Shown here piece after piece: positions 18,337-28,641 of a stretch of DNA of 64,000 nt; the stretch's first letter is position 1, and each line of letters opens with the position of its first letter. The stretch comes from Aurantiochytrium sp. KH105 (Eukaryota; Sar; Bigyra; Thraustochytrida; Thraustochytriidae): contig BGKB01000095.1 of NCBI GenBank assembly GCA_003116975.1, forward strand, positions 247,222 through 311,221, written 5' to 3'. Position numbers and translations under genes: made by a program. The notes below the pieces were generated by a model. It was not told where the DNA came from. It made no database searches and worked only from the letters and a program-made list of their open reading frames with translations.

Positions 18337-21300
18337 CTAGAGATGGAAGAGCTTGAGGGTACCTGCGAGCTCATTGGGCGTCATCGCCCCGAGCAAAGAT
18401 TCCGAGGTGAATTTGAGAATCTGCTCCAGCTCGGCGCTGTCGGGAGGGTTCTCGAAACAAAGCAGGAAACGCCGCGCGCCATCAAAGGCGGCAAGCTGGT
18501 CACGCGCAGCTTGAAATTGTCGCGTCTTTGACTGCTGCCCGTGACCCGTAAGAGCATCATCGTATGAATTGAGAAGAATTGTCCACATTGTCTGTTGCAG
18601 CACCACAAGGGACTCCATGAGCGCCTGGATCTGCTCCCTGTCCGAACTTACGACATCAAGTGCGCCCGCCTCGCCGCGTTCCGTGACGCTCGACGTGCGA
18701 CTCGGCCGCCGTAAGGTGCGGGAGAGAAGCCGCGAGCGGCTTCGCTTCTCGGATCCCAGACCCATCTGGGGTGGCGCAGCCGTTCCACTCACGTATATGT
18801 CGTGAAATCGTCGAAGACTACGCAGCACTAACTCCGCGAGCAATACGCAAAGCGAACGCACAACGTACGAGTGATGCGTCGCACTGAGCGTGTTCCCAAT
18901 GGCCCGCGCGCAACGCACCAAGTCCTGTGCAAGCGCCGCCCCTGCGGTGCCCGAGGCAGACTCTACTGCTGAAGTAGAAGTAGAAGTAGAAGCAGAAGTA
19001 GAAGTGGACGTCTTGGTGCTCGTTGATTGCGACGGGCCCGCGGTGGCATCTTTTGCGCCGTGACGTGCCATCTCCGTGGGTAGACTTTGCAAAGAGAGAA
19101 TACAGCGCACGCGAAGCTCCGTGCGAAGTGAAAAGAGACAGCGTTCAGCGATCTCGTCGAGCTTGTTGAGAAGGGCGAGAATGCCAGGGCGCTCAAGGAC
19201 ATTTGACATGTGCTCCCGATGCATGTATTGCAGAAAGAGTGGATGCATACCACCTTCGCGGTCTTGCACATCTGCCATCGCCAGCGAGCGAAAGACAAGA
19301 TCGCAGGTGCCATGAATCGACGCAAGACGCGTCATTTGAGATACGAGCAGAAGCTGATCAGAAGCGTCCGAAGAAACGCGTGGAAGCAGGGAATCGGCGA
19401 GCTTTTGTTCTGCAGAACGTTCGTGCAAGGTGAAGCTTTCCACAGCCTGGCGAAACTTCGACTCGCTCGCCAGGTCCTGCGAGCTTGCGGCAATGACGCG
19501 CAGATAATTCGGGTCTTCCTTGAGAAGTCCGCGCATCTTGAGCATCCATGATTGACAGAGACGGCCCTGCAGGATGCGCTTCGTCTCTTCGCCACAATAC
19601 TCGATGAAAAAGGTGAGCATGTCTGCCACGACAGAAGTCAGATCGCAACGAACGGGAGCCAGGGCCTCGACGCAGTCAGAGATGCGTAAAAGCTCACGGC
19701 ACAAGGTAGTGCCCAAATTGGTGCGACACGCGCAGATTTCCGCCGCCGTTGGTGCTCTTGTCTCGGCTCGGCGCAAACCAACCGCCATGGAGTCAGCCTC
19801 AACACCAAAGCCGGCATCGGCACCCTCCCCATGCCCACTTCCAGCATCGCGAGCACGTTGCAAGGCAAAGTCTCCGTGAAGCGTGCGCTGCAGATTATTG
19901 AGTCCGTCGAGCTGGAGCTGCGGCGTCAAGACTGAAGTGCAAAAGTCTTGCACGTAGCTGAGTAGTTGTGACTTGCCATGCATTTTGGCAATCCCGTCGC
20001 CATAATTGGCAAAGTCCACAAGAGAGGCCACGAGACCAAGCATGCGGTACGAGGACGGACGACATATCGGCTCGCGGCCAACGTTTGCGCCCGCGCTTGA
20101 CTGCCCGGGGCGAGTTTGTTCAATAGTCATGCTTCGCAATTTACCCAGTGAAAAGCGCTTGTTGGCAATTGTCTCCCCGCTTGCGACTGCAGGAGCCTTG
20201 GACTCGTGTGCGGAACTGGGACTCTGATTCTCTCCAAAACTCGAAGACGCGGCGAGGTGGAGTTCCAAGAGCTGCTGCAACTCCACCTGAATCAAACTCC
20301 AGGTGTCCTGCACCGCGTATTCGCGATCCGCGAGATCCGGATCCTCACGGCGAAGAATTTGCGCAAATTGCACGTGTCGATTGAAAATTGCCGTAAAATC
20401 AGAGAGCACCTCGCGAAAGAGATTCTGCAGACGGACATCGTCAATCGAGTGCATCGAGATCGATAAGCCAATGGGTGTCTTAAAACGACGCGCGGCCTCC
20501 ATGTGCGCATCGATTCGGGTCTCGAGCTGCTCGTGCAGACTCACTTTGACATCATGAAGAGCAGACTGCAAGCGACCGAGCTTGTTGAGCGCAACCACGA
20601 TGGCGTCCAGACTTATGACCGCGCGACTGGAGAGCTTGCGGGATGCGTCCACAACGCCAAATTTGCGCCCTCGACCTGCGCTGGACCCTGCGCCAATTGC
20701 CCTCGAGCCCACGGAGCTGTCTTCATGCGCGAGATAGCCGAGCAGGGAATCGATGAGCGCGCTGTGGATGCGCTCGCGGTACGTTACGAGCTCGCCCTGT
20801 ATCTCATCGAGAGCTTTGATGGAGCTAATGTCGGAGCCAAAGACGAGGCCATAGACGCGTTGAAACTTTTCGACGCATTCCACGTATCGTTCTTCGCGGA
20901 GGAGCAGATCGAGCGTGCGAGGAGCGGCTTTGATTTCTTCGAGCTGGGAAAGGAGTTCGAGAACGCGCTCCTGCTGTATTTTTTGGAACCAAAGGTCTTT
21001 GAGATTACGCTTGCGGTGCACCAAGGTGGCCTTGCTTTGCTCGACGTAGTCTTTAAGGAGCCGGACCTTGCGCTGGGCCTCGGTGAACTCCTGAAAGATG
21101 GAGCTAAAGCTCCTTACAGAGCTGGTAAATCCGGCGTAATTTTCATCGACGATCCGATCGAGCTCGGCCTCAATCTTGGTCAGGTCTTCTCTGTATGCTT
21201 TCTTTTCTGCCTCATCGACGCCTCCGGCTCCTAGCTGGTGCAGATGCGTAGCCTTAGTCGCAGACTTGTGTCGTGACCGCTCGAGCGTGTCTACAATGTA

Positions 21301-21357
21301 CGGGATTGCGGAGAACTCTTTTTCGTCTCGAAAGTATTCGGGATCAATATCGTCCAT
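18337..21357 (-). CDS. SEC8: Exocyst complex component Sec8 (EXOC4)
   Basis: 1,006 residues from the ATG at 21357 (MDDIDPEYF). The frame is open further upstream but without an ATG. The N-terminal coiled region follows Sec8: LTKIEAELDRIVDENYAGF, SFSSIFQEF, RKVRLLKDYVEQSK, LVHRKRNLKDLWFQ, VLELLSQLEEIKAAP. This is the conserved Sec8 exocyst domain, and total length is close to the roughly 970-1,000 residues usual for the family. Sec8 is a rod-like subunit of the octameric tether that docks secretory vesicles at the plasma membrane. A Ser-Thr microsatellite-coded stretch (STSTKTSTSTSASTSTSTS, coded by AGAAGT-type repeats around 18968-19010) lies in the C-terminal half and is probably a disordered, length-variable linker. 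Convergent with the upstream fusion gene (185 bp gap). Confidence 0.87.
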   Translation of the reverse strand: MDDIDPEYFRDEKEFSAIPYIVDTLERSRHKSATKATHLHQLGAGGVDEAEKKAYREDLTKIEAELDRIVDENYAGFTSSVRSFSSIFQEFTEAQRKVRLLKDYVEQSKATLVHRKRNLKDLWFQKIQQERVLELLSQLEEIKAAPRTLDLLLREERYVECVEKFQRVYGLVFGSDISSIKALDEIQGELVTYRERIHSALIDSLLGYLAHEDSSVGSRAIGAGSSAGRGRKFGVVDASRKLSSRAVISLDAIVVALNKLGRLQSALHDVKVSLHEQLETRIDAHMEAARRFKTPIGLSISMHSIDDVRLQNLFREVLSDFTAIFNRHVQFAQILRREDPDLADREYAVQDTWSLIQVELQQLLELHLAASSSFGENQSPSSAHESKAPAVASGETIANKRFSLGKLRSMTIEQTRPGQSSAGANVGREPICRPSSYRMLGLVASLVDFANYGDGIAKMHGKSQLLSYVQDFCTSVLTPQLQLDGLNNLQRTLHGDFALQRARDAGSGHGEGADAGFGVEADSMAVGLRRAETRAPTAAEICACRTNLGTTLCRELLRISDCVEALAPVRCDLTSVVADMLTFFIEYCGEETKRILQGRLCQSWMLKMRGLLKEDPNYLRVIAASSQDLASESKFRQAVESFTLHERSAEQKLADSLLPRVSSDASDQLLLVSQMTRLASIHGTCDLVFRSLAMADVQDREGGMHPLFLQYMHREHMSNVLERPGILALLNKLDEIAERCLFSLRTELRVRCILSLQSLPTEMARHGAKDATAGPSQSTSTKTSTSTSASTSTSTSAVESASGTAGAALAQDLVRCARAIGNTLSATHHSYVVRSLCVLLAELVLRSLRRFHDIYVSGTAAPPQMGLGSEKRSRSRLLSRTLRRPSRTSSVTERGEAGALDVVSSDREQIQALMESLVVLQQTMWTILLNSYDDALTGHGQQSKTRQFQAARDQLAAFDGARRFLLCFENPPDSAELEQILKFTSESLLGAMTPNELAGTLKLFHL

Positions 21358-22026
21358 CTTTCTTGATGTGCCGCTGCCTGCAGTCCTCGCGCTGGTCGGC
21401 TCGACGCTAGATAGCCAAGACGAGATAAACCAACAAGACCGGCTGGTCTTGCTTATTCGAGGGCCTGCTCGGAAGACGCTCGCTCGTGATTGAGCGACGA
21501 CCTCGACAAGCCAGACGGTGGTAGCACTAGTTTGCAGGCCCGACTCGAGCCCTCGCAAGGGGGGTTGGCGCACGCGCACGCAAGCGTGCGCAGATAGGTT
21601 GTTTCGTCTTTTTGTTGCTTGGGTCGATCCTGTCGGTCAACTCACCTTTTCAGATCAGGTTACGAACTTTCAGAATGTTAACGACGTTGAGAATGTTGAG
21701 AACAGTTGGAAACTTGCGCAACGCATTTGCGTCCGTTGGCAAAATATGAACCGACACCTGCGAGTGATGAAGCGGCGAAGCCAAGGTCTTCTTGGGGACG
21801 ACTCGAACGAGAGCGCCGCAAGGGGATGTGTCTCGCTCCTCCCATCGACCTCGTGTGGTGCACGCCAAATGTGAAACTTGCGAATGCGTCGAGACTGATC
21901 GTTCGTTCGTTCGTTCGTTCGTTCGTTCGTTCGTTCCTTCGTTTGTTGGTTGACTGGCCCGCACGCTCGCTCGCTCGCGTTCGTTTGCTAGTTTGTTTGT
22001 TGGTCATCGACGGACCTCCTTGAAGG
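21358..22026. other. Divergent intergenic region with (GTTC)9
   Basis: Lies between the Sec8 and SDR 5' ends. It holds nine exact GTTC units at 21901-21936 followed by GCTCGCTCGC and TTTGTTTG runs. No gene was recognised. Confidence 0.6.
21901..21936. repeat. (GTTC)9 microsatellite upstream of SDR start
   Basis: Nine uninterrupted units ending 91 bp before the SDR ATG. The same tetranucleotide occurs just before the gamma-COP start. Confidence 0.95.
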
Positions 22027-22794
22027 ATGGAGCCCTTTCGTCGCGCCTGGATCTCGGGAGGCACGCGAGGTATCGGTCTAGGTCTTGCGCGCACGCTCTT
22101 GCAACGCGAACCTGGGAGCAAGGTCTGGGTTAGTTCACGTAGCGGGGGGAAAGCTGAGGGCGCTCGAGCGCTCGTTGACGAATTCGGAGACAAACGCGTC
22201 GTCTGCAAGAACATGGACATTACCGACATCAAGTCCGTAGATGCCACCACTGCGGCCGTCGCGAGCGAAAGTGACAAGAAACTTGATCTTGTAATCAACA
22301 CCGTGGGTTTGTTGCACCGCGATGACAAAGGTCCCGAACGTCGACTTCGAGATGTGGATCCAGAGTGGTCTGTGGAGAACTATCGCGTCAACGCCTTGGG
22401 TCCATTGTTGCTCGCACGCGCGCTCGTGGAAGAGCATGCCTTTGATCGGGAGCGTCTCTGCTGCCTTGCCAACGTTTCGGCCAAGGTTGGTAGCATTGGG
22501 GACAATCGCATCGGTTCTTGGTACAGCTATCGCGGCAGCAAGGCCGCTCAAAATCAGTTTAACAAGAGCGTGGCAATCGAATTGACTCGATTGCGACGCG
22601 CCGTCGTTTGTGTTGGCCTGCACCCTGGCACCGTGGACACGCAGCTTTCGCAGCCCTTTTCTGGCGGTGTTTCCCATGAAATCTTTTCAGTCGAAAAGGC
22701 AGCAGGTCAGCTTCTCGACGTTTTGCTTGGGGTTGACAAGAATCGCGATCATGGCCAGCTCTTGAACTGGGATGGCTCAATTTTGCCACCCTGA
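22027..22794 (+). CDS. Short-chain dehydrogenase/reductase, C-factor/CsgA-like
   Basis: 255 residues, a typical classical SDR length. The cofactor loop is SGGTRGIG (10-17), an acidic DIT block follows beta-4, NTVG replaces the common NNAG (91-94), Ser151 sits in the NVSAKVGSIGDN strand, and the active-site pair is Tyr168-x3-Lys172 in WYSYRGSKAA. The GSIGDN..GSWYSYRGSKAALN arrangement and the HPGTVDTQLSQPF segment are characteristic of the C-factor-like SDR group, an NAD(P)-dependent oxidoreductase set with poorly known substrates. No targeting signal is apparent, so a cytosolic enzyme is likely. The start is the first ATG and lies directly before the Rossmann strand, so it is well supported. 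Confidence 0.92.
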   Translation: MEPFRRAWISGGTRGIGLGLARTLLQREPGSKVWVSSRSGGKAEGARALVDEFGDKRVVCKNMDITDIKSVDATTAAVASESDKKLDLVINTVGLLHRDDKGPERRLRDVDPEWSVENYRVNALGPLLLARALVEEHAFDRERLCCLANVSAKVGSIGDNRIGSWYSYRGSKAAQNQFNKSVAIELTRLRRAVVCVGLHPGTVDTQLSQPFSGGVSHEIFSVEKAAGQLLDVLLGVDKNRDHGQLLNWDGSILPP

Positions 22795-23005
22795 AAAGCC
22801 CCTTTGTAGGCCATATGTCTTAGCTTTGGTAGGTATATAGTTTCTGGTCACTTGAGCTCAACATTCATCACAATCACGTGATATATTCTTTGCTTTCGTA
22901 CGGGCTTTTGGGCCACCCATGAAAAAGGGAAAGGGTGTGCAACACAGTATCAGGGAAATACTGCAAATAATATGAAAAGTTTCTAGCTCTGGCTATTTCT
23001 CGAGG

Positions 23006-23930
23006 TCAACGTTTGCGAGATTTGCGGGCAGATTCTCCGTGGAGAACTCCCTCGGGCACCTCATGAAAGACGGCTGTGCGCTTTGCAGAGGTTTTGTTGC
23101 TCATTTTTGTCTTAACAGAGGCCTCCCAGGCCTCGCGCTCCTTGATGCGGTCCGTGAGCTCGGCAATTTCCTGCGCCTCCTTCTCCGTGGGTCCATTCCG
23201 AGGCGCCTTGCGGTAGCGCGCGTTCTCTTTGACCTTGTTGATTCGTTTTTTCCACGCCGATTTGCCCGAGTTCTTCCAGACTTCGGCGATGGACGCAAAA
23301 AGCTCAAAGAGCTCGCTGCGCGTGTAGAGTGTGAGCGGTTCGAGGGCGTGTTGGCGCGCTTCTTGCAATAGCCCGGTTGCGTCGATCAGTTTCTGTGTTT
23401 TGAGCTGGTCCAATTCAGAGCCACCTTCTTGAAGGCAGTCGACCAGGTCTGTTTCGAGTGTTTTGGGAAAAGATTGGTCCTGTGGCCACTTGACAGCTCG
23501 CGTCGCTCGAGGATTGAACATCGAGTATCGTTTCCTTGCCCTCGGCTTCATCGTATTCGCCTCGAGCTCGCCAGGGATGATCTTCATCGACTCAGCCTCT
23601 GCAAGTAGCTGTCTGCGTCTCTCGTTCACGCGCATGTACCCTTGGGCGAAGCCCATGGCGTTTGCATGAAGGCTGTTTGTGTCTGTGGATGCGCCCGCGC
23701 CGAACCCGCCATTGTAGCCATCTTGCGCCAGGGCGTGCATCGGAGCTCCCGTGGCGCCTGCTGTTCCAGCAGACGGCGGTGCTCGGAGGTGGGCCATAAA
23801 GTGTGCTGGGACTTGGCCGCCTGCCGAAGAGAATAGTCGTTGGTGCAGGTCTGATGCTGCGAGCGGTTGGTGCGCTTGTTGGTGTTGCTGTTGTTGCTGC
23901 TGTTGATGATGTTGCTGTTGTTGTTGTTGG

Positions 23931-23962
<32 letters not shown>

Positions 23963-24859
23963 GTGATGCTGATACTGGTGCTGTTGTACGGTGTTTGCTT
24001 GGTGATCCCCGAAAAACATGGGCAGAGATGACGTCAGCGACAACGAAGGATGTTGCTGATGCTGGTTTTGCTGTTGGACACCAAATTGCGACGACATTTC
24101 GTGTTGCGCATTGTTCTGCGCACCAGGAAATCGATGGGTCCCGGCGAAAGACGCTGATCGCGCCGCGGCGTTTCCCGGGTGGGACAAGGTCGACGACGAG
24201 GACGAGGATGACGCGTTGCCGTGTGCGAGGGATGCCGAGGCATTCGACCCCGCAAACGAGGACACAAGCCCGTTCGTCTCGGTCTGCAAAGAGGCGCGTC
24301 GTTTGCGCTCCCGCTCCGTGACTTCGGGGATTTGCATGAGGACCTTGGCGATCATGTCCGGGGTGACCTCCTCGCTGTTTGCAAATGCGTCGAAATTGGC
24401 GGCAGAAAGGAACGAGGAGGCCTGGCCTGCGCTCATGGTCGGCCTTCTCGCGGGCGCCGCCTCCTCGCCGCCGCTCGTCATTCGCGTGGCGCTCTGCACG
24501 CCGGTGGACCGCCTCCTCTTGAGGCCGTTGTTCGCGCGGGCGCCGCCCTCGTCGCGCAGGGCGTCTGCCGCCTGCAGAAGGCCACTCCGGAACGCGGCGG
24601 CGTCGTGCACCGCAAACCGCGGTTCGCCCTGGCCGCCCGCCGCCGCTGCTGCGCCTTGGCCTCGGCCGCCTCCTCCTCCTCCTGCTGCTGCTGCTGCTGC
24701 TCCCGCGCCTCCCCCGCGCGCCGCGGCGTGCGCGCCGTGCGCGGCAGCGCCAGCGGCGCCGCCGCCGCGGAGGCCTCCGGACCGCACGGAATCCTGCGGC
24801 ATGCCCTGCAGCGTCATGCGCAGCACGTCCATCGACACCTCGTCGTCCTGGCGCGACAT
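23006..24859 (-). CDS. PolyQ/His-rich protein of unknown function with a conserved-looking C-terminal basic region
   Basis: 617 residues, not recognised. The N-terminus (about 15-100) is an Ala/Gly-rich low-complexity tract. The middle (about 270-340) is Gln/His-rich, coded by CAG/TTG repeats at about 23868-23990. The non-repetitive part (about 440-600) starts NPRATRAVKWPQDQSFPKT, has predicted helices (LVDCLQEGGSELDQLKTQK; RSELFELFASIAEVWKNSG) and is strongly basic at the end (KKRINKVKENARYRK; SARKSRKR). This composition is typical of a nuclear regulatory protein, but no DNA-binding fold is identified. The first ATG was chosen. Convergent with the SDR (about 210 bp gap). Confidence 0.7.
23868..23990. 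repeat. CAG/TTG-type trinucleotide repeats coding polyQ/His
   Basis: Interrupted trinucleotide tract, read as CAG/CAA/CAT codons on the minus strand, within the unknown polyQ gene. Likely length-variable. Confidence 0.9.
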
Positions 24860-25991
24860 CGCGCCGCGCCCGCGCGCGCGCCCGCCCGCCCTCCGCGCCG
24901 CGCCGACGCTCCCGCGCGCTCCTCGCGCACGCGCTCGCGCTCGCCGCTCGCCGCTCGCCGCCTCGCCGCTTTCCGCTTCTACCTCTGCCTCTGCCGTCTC
25001 TCGCCCGCTGTGTTTTCTCTCCCGGCGAGAAAAAGGAAAAACTTTCTCGTCCCCGCCCGGCTCCCCTAGCTAGACTCTACGCACGCATGCATTTCCGGCT
25101 TCTTGACTCTCGTGGTCGCGGTGGCCGCCGCGCTTTCGCGCTTTCCGCCACTTCCCGGCGGGGCCCCGCAAGTGCCTATCGCGCATTCCGCACTTGCGGC
25201 CGCCGCATTCCTCACTGTGCGCGGTGCCGCTACCTCCCTCCCTCCCTCCCTGCCCCTTCCTCGCAGCCGTGAGGAGCCGCTGCTGACCTCTGTGTTTTTC
25301 GTCTCCGCTGACCGACTGTGACTCCGCCGAGGCGCCGCCCCCCCCCCCCCGCCTGCTTGCCTGCCGCAGCAAGCTAGCTAGCTTGCTGGCCACGTCGGCT
25401 GCGGCTTCCGCGCAGCAGCAGCAGCTGCAGCTTCTGCGGGCGCGAGCGCGGCGAGCGCTGGGACAAACGAATCGGCGCGGCGAGGCGAGGCGAGGCAGCC
25501 AGATGAGCATCGCAACAGCACCAGCAGCTTCATGTTGGTGAGCACCTTGGACGAGACTGCACCCGTGGGAAGAAAAAGTCGGAGGCGGGCTAGGGGCAGT
25601 CAGTGGTGGCGCGCAGCAGCAGCAGCAGCAGGGCGCTACAGAACAGAACAGAACGAATAGAAACGAACGAGTATAGAACAGAACAGAACAGACCCGTTCG
25701 GAAAGGAACGGGAGTTTGGAACGTTCTATCCAGGGCGCAAGAGACGTTGGGACTCGAAGAAGTTTTGGGGCTCGCGGACCTCGACGAGGAGGAGGAGGAG
25801 GAGGAGGAGCAGGTCGGCCAGCGTCGCCATTGCTGGGCTTGCGGCGGCGGACCCGTAGCGCCCGTGGCGGTGGCGGAGAGGAAATGAAGAGGCCGGCTCC
25901 GGGCGGCGCAAATAACGGGAAGCCCCTTCGGCGAACCCTTTGCGTAGGCGGGAGACGCAACGCCGTCCCAGCACGCAAGGAGTCGAAAAAG
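24860..25991. other. Divergent intergenic region, low complexity
   Basis: Over 1.1 kb, very GC-rich near the polyQ gene. Contains a C homopolymer (about 25338-25351), CAG tracts near 25419-25431 and 25606-25630, and GAACA repeats (about 25638-25697). Long frames exist on both strands, but they are repeat-coded and I do not call them. The tectonin gene's frame is open back to 25716. Confidence 0.55.
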
Positions 25992-28013
25992 ATGACGGTG
26001 CTGGCCGTGACGCTGGCCATCGTGCTTGCGCTGACAGCCGATCGGGCAGACGGCGTGACGCCGCTGGGCGCTGCCGTCGAGTCCGACTCTGGATACACCT
26101 TTTTGATTGCAGAGAGCAATAGCGCCGTGCTGCAAAGCCTCCACGAAACCGGAGACGATGTGCGCAAAGGGAGCTACAACTTTCTCACCTACACCATGGG
26201 AATGCTCATTGATCCATGCAAAGGGCACTCGGCAGACTGCTGCACAGACATTTTTGGCGAACCCGAGTATCTCCGTCGATCTGTCGTCATCCCCAAAGGC
26301 TGGGTATGGGCTCTTGGCGCCGCCGACGACAGCATCTACAACTGTCGCATGCCATGCATCGGAAATTGGACACTCATGAACGACACCAAAACGATTCACG
26401 ACTTCGATCTCGACGTGATTGATGCTGACGCCGATGCCGTGTGGGGCCTCAGTCTAAGTGAGGACAAGTTGTTCACACGGAATCTGGACGGGTCCACGGA
26501 CTGGACCTTTATCAGTGGCAGCTTTACAACCGTGAGTGCCAGTGGGAGCTACGCTGTGTATGCAGTCAACAGAAACGACCCACTCGAGATCCTTGCATGT
26601 CTAAAGCCCTGCGATGGCCAATGGAACCCGCCCGTCGAGGTCAGCGGACACCCATCCGAGGGAACAGAGTGGGCCGGGCCGGACTTGAATAATACCGTGA
26701 GCAGCTACAAGGCCATCAATGCAGATGACACCCATATTTGGCTTATTGTTGACGACGGCCGTCTCTTCTCCCGCCGCGTCTTGCTTCCATCAACGGGAGT
26801 TTCGGTGCGCTGGAAAGACGTATGGGTCGAAGACAGCGCCTATGGACAATGGATCGACGTTTCGCCTCCTGGCGTTGGACTCGAAAAGGTTGCCACGTGC
26901 ATCCAAACTGACACGATCTGGGCGCTCACAGACACGGGGGCCCTCATGAATTGCCCTCGATCGTGCACCAGTGACCAGTGGCTCCAAGTGCCCTATCCTG
27001 GAAGCGGCCTCACCGTTGAGAACTTTGATCTCGACGACCAGTATGTTTGGGCGGTGGCGAGTGATAATGGGATCTATCGCCGGTCGGCTTCCTCAGAAAC
27101 GGCAGGGAGCTCTTGGTCATCGATTCCTTCCGCAACAGCGACAGGAAATGCGACCTTGGACGCAAGGAAAACCGTGCCGAGTGGCGGCTTTAAGCGCATA
27201 ACTGCCCCCGCTTTCATGGTGCGCACCGATACTTATACAGAGTACACTGTGGAAGAGTATGGGCAAGACTGCGCGCTCACCTTGACCGAGGATGCATGTG
27301 TGCTGAAAACAACAGAACGCTGCGAGTGGAATGTCGACCTTGCGCTCTGCGAGAAGAGAATTGATTCGTCGAACAGCCGCTTTCCCGACCTTGATGTTGT
27401 CTTTGACGACCCCACATGTATCATTGCTGAAGTCGTGGCGGCCGATGGCTCCGTGAGCATGGAGCCTGGGTTCGCGCTTACCCAAGATCATGAGGAGGAA
27501 ACCCTGGGCATCACACGCGACCCGCAGTGCGTGGAGCACGGCATCCGCATGGCCACGAGTGGGGACATGCCTGCGTGTTGGGATCATAACGAGACCGTGA
27601 GGGCCGATGAATCATGCACGGATGCGGAAGGCAACGCATTCGAACACTGCGTCGCCATTGGATACTCTGCCACTGTCTTCATCCCCAAGTGCGGAGGAGC
27701 ATATGCTGACTCAAATGCTTGCGGGGCCTTTATTGAGCTCCACGCTGCTGGAGAGGCACACATCATCAATGAGGTCAAACTTCCCTCTGATGTAAAGTTC
27801 ACAAATGGCTACAGAACTCTCGTCATGCCCTTGGAGTTTGCCAACAACACAGATCGTCTCATTTGCGGCGGCGAGTACGAGCTCTGGTGGACACAGCGTA
27901 CGCGCAAGCGTCAAATTGTCGAGGCAATCAAGCGCTTTCATGTTGAGTATCCTCCTTGCGACTGGAATATTGACGAGGATGTCTATGAGACGTACGCCAC
28001 AATTTCCAGCTAA
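25992..28013 (+). CDS. Secreted tectonin-type beta-propeller protein with paired cysteines
   Basis: 673 residues from the ATG at 25992, which begins a signal peptide (MTVLAVTLAIVLALTADRADG). An in-frame ATG at 25884 would give a longer, less signal-like N-terminus. Residues about 80-390 consist of tectonin/WA repeats: GWVWALGAADDSIYNC, AVWGLSLSEDKLFTRN, HIWLIVDDGRLFSRR, TIWALTDTGALMNC, YVWAVASDNGIYRR. Three of them are followed by a CxxxC pair before a Trp (NCRMPCIGNW, ACLKPCDGQW, NCPRSCTSDQW), consistent with disulfides in the secretory pathway. The C-terminal 280 residues are Cys-rich, with no transmembrane segment. Tectonins bind glycans or lipopolysaccharide in other organisms; a cell-surface lectin role is inferred. 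Confidence 0.82.
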   Translation: MTVLAVTLAIVLALTADRADGVTPLGAAVESDSGYTFLIAESNSAVLQSLHETGDDVRKGSYNFLTYTMGMLIDPCKGHSADCCTDIFGEPEYLRRSVVIPKGWVWALGAADDSIYNCRMPCIGNWTLMNDTKTIHDFDLDVIDADADAVWGLSLSEDKLFTRNLDGSTDWTFISGSFTTVSASGSYAVYAVNRNDPLEILACLKPCDGQWNPPVEVSGHPSEGTEWAGPDLNNTVSSYKAINADDTHIWLIVDDGRLFSRRVLLPSTGVSVRWKDVWVEDSAYGQWIDVSPPGVGLEKVATCIQTDTIWALTDTGALMNCPRSCTSDQWLQVPYPGSGLTVENFDLDDQYVWAVASDNGIYRRSASSETAGSSWSSIPSATATGNATLDARKTVPSGGFKRITAPAFMVRTDTYTEYTVEEYGQDCALTLTEDACVLKTTERCEWNVDLALCEKRIDSSNSRFPDLDVVFDDPTCIIAEVVAADGSVSMEPGFALTQDHEEETLGITRDPQCVEHGIRMATSGDMPACWDHNETVRADESCTDAEGNAFEHCVAIGYSATVFIPKCGGAYADSNACGAFIELHAAGEAHIINEVKLPSDVKFTNGYRTLVMPLEFANNTDRLICGGEYELWWTQRTRKRQIVEAIKRFHVEYPPCDWNIDEDVYETYATISS

Positions 28014-28641
28014 ACGTTCATTCAAGATTGGCTCGGTGGAAAATTTGCAGGGTATCAAATATAATTCGTCGGCGGCGGCGGCGGCGCAATTCCGAGCCAA
28101 CGCCACCATGATCGTCATATGATCGCAAATTCTCTCTCTCTCTCTCCCTCTTTCTTACATCAAGTTTAACTGCTTGGAACGGGGCAGCATCCAAGAGAGA
28201 ATTCTTTTCCGCGACCTTTATGGTTATACGGTGGTGATCGATCCACCTGGCTGCTGCTCCTGACATTATGTGTCTTATTTTTCTCTTTTCTTCTTTTTCT
28301 CGAATTTCCATTTGACTCGCCCTACTTTGCCTGTCCTGTCGCATCGATTGCGACCCATCACAACGTATCGTGCTCATCGTACGCCCGACTCGGACGCGCG
28401 AGGTCTTGCTGCCCTCCCCACCCCCTTCGCTCAGGGGCGATCTCCGAAGTTCCTGGCTTTTCTTTCGTTTTGTCGGCGATGAAAAGGGACAAGAAGGAAG
28501 GGGCTCCGGGTTTACACGAGAGACTCCGGACAGCGTTTTGCGCGGCAGCGACAGCGACGTGGGCGGTGCGTGGCAGACCAGCCAGCAGAACCGATTCCAG
28601 AGCGCGCGCGAGAGAGCTCGGCTGCGAGTGGGGGAGGAATC
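28014..28641. other. Intergenic region with CT-rich tract
   Basis: Holds a GCG/GGC run (28072-28086), a (CT)n tract (about 28130-28155) and T-rich sequence (28275-28310). Nothing further is recognised. The frame of the next gene is open from 28570 without an ATG. Confidence 0.5.

Noticed and set aside
20503-21234. 243-codon plus-strand frame inside Sec8
   Set aside because: Antisense shadow of the conserved Sec8 N-terminus; regular hydrophobic pattern comes from complementing helical codons.
25070-26167. 365-codon minus-strand frame before the tectonin gene
   Set aside because: Repeat-coded polyCys/Ser/Pro, overlapping the signal-peptide region of the tectonin gene on the other strand.
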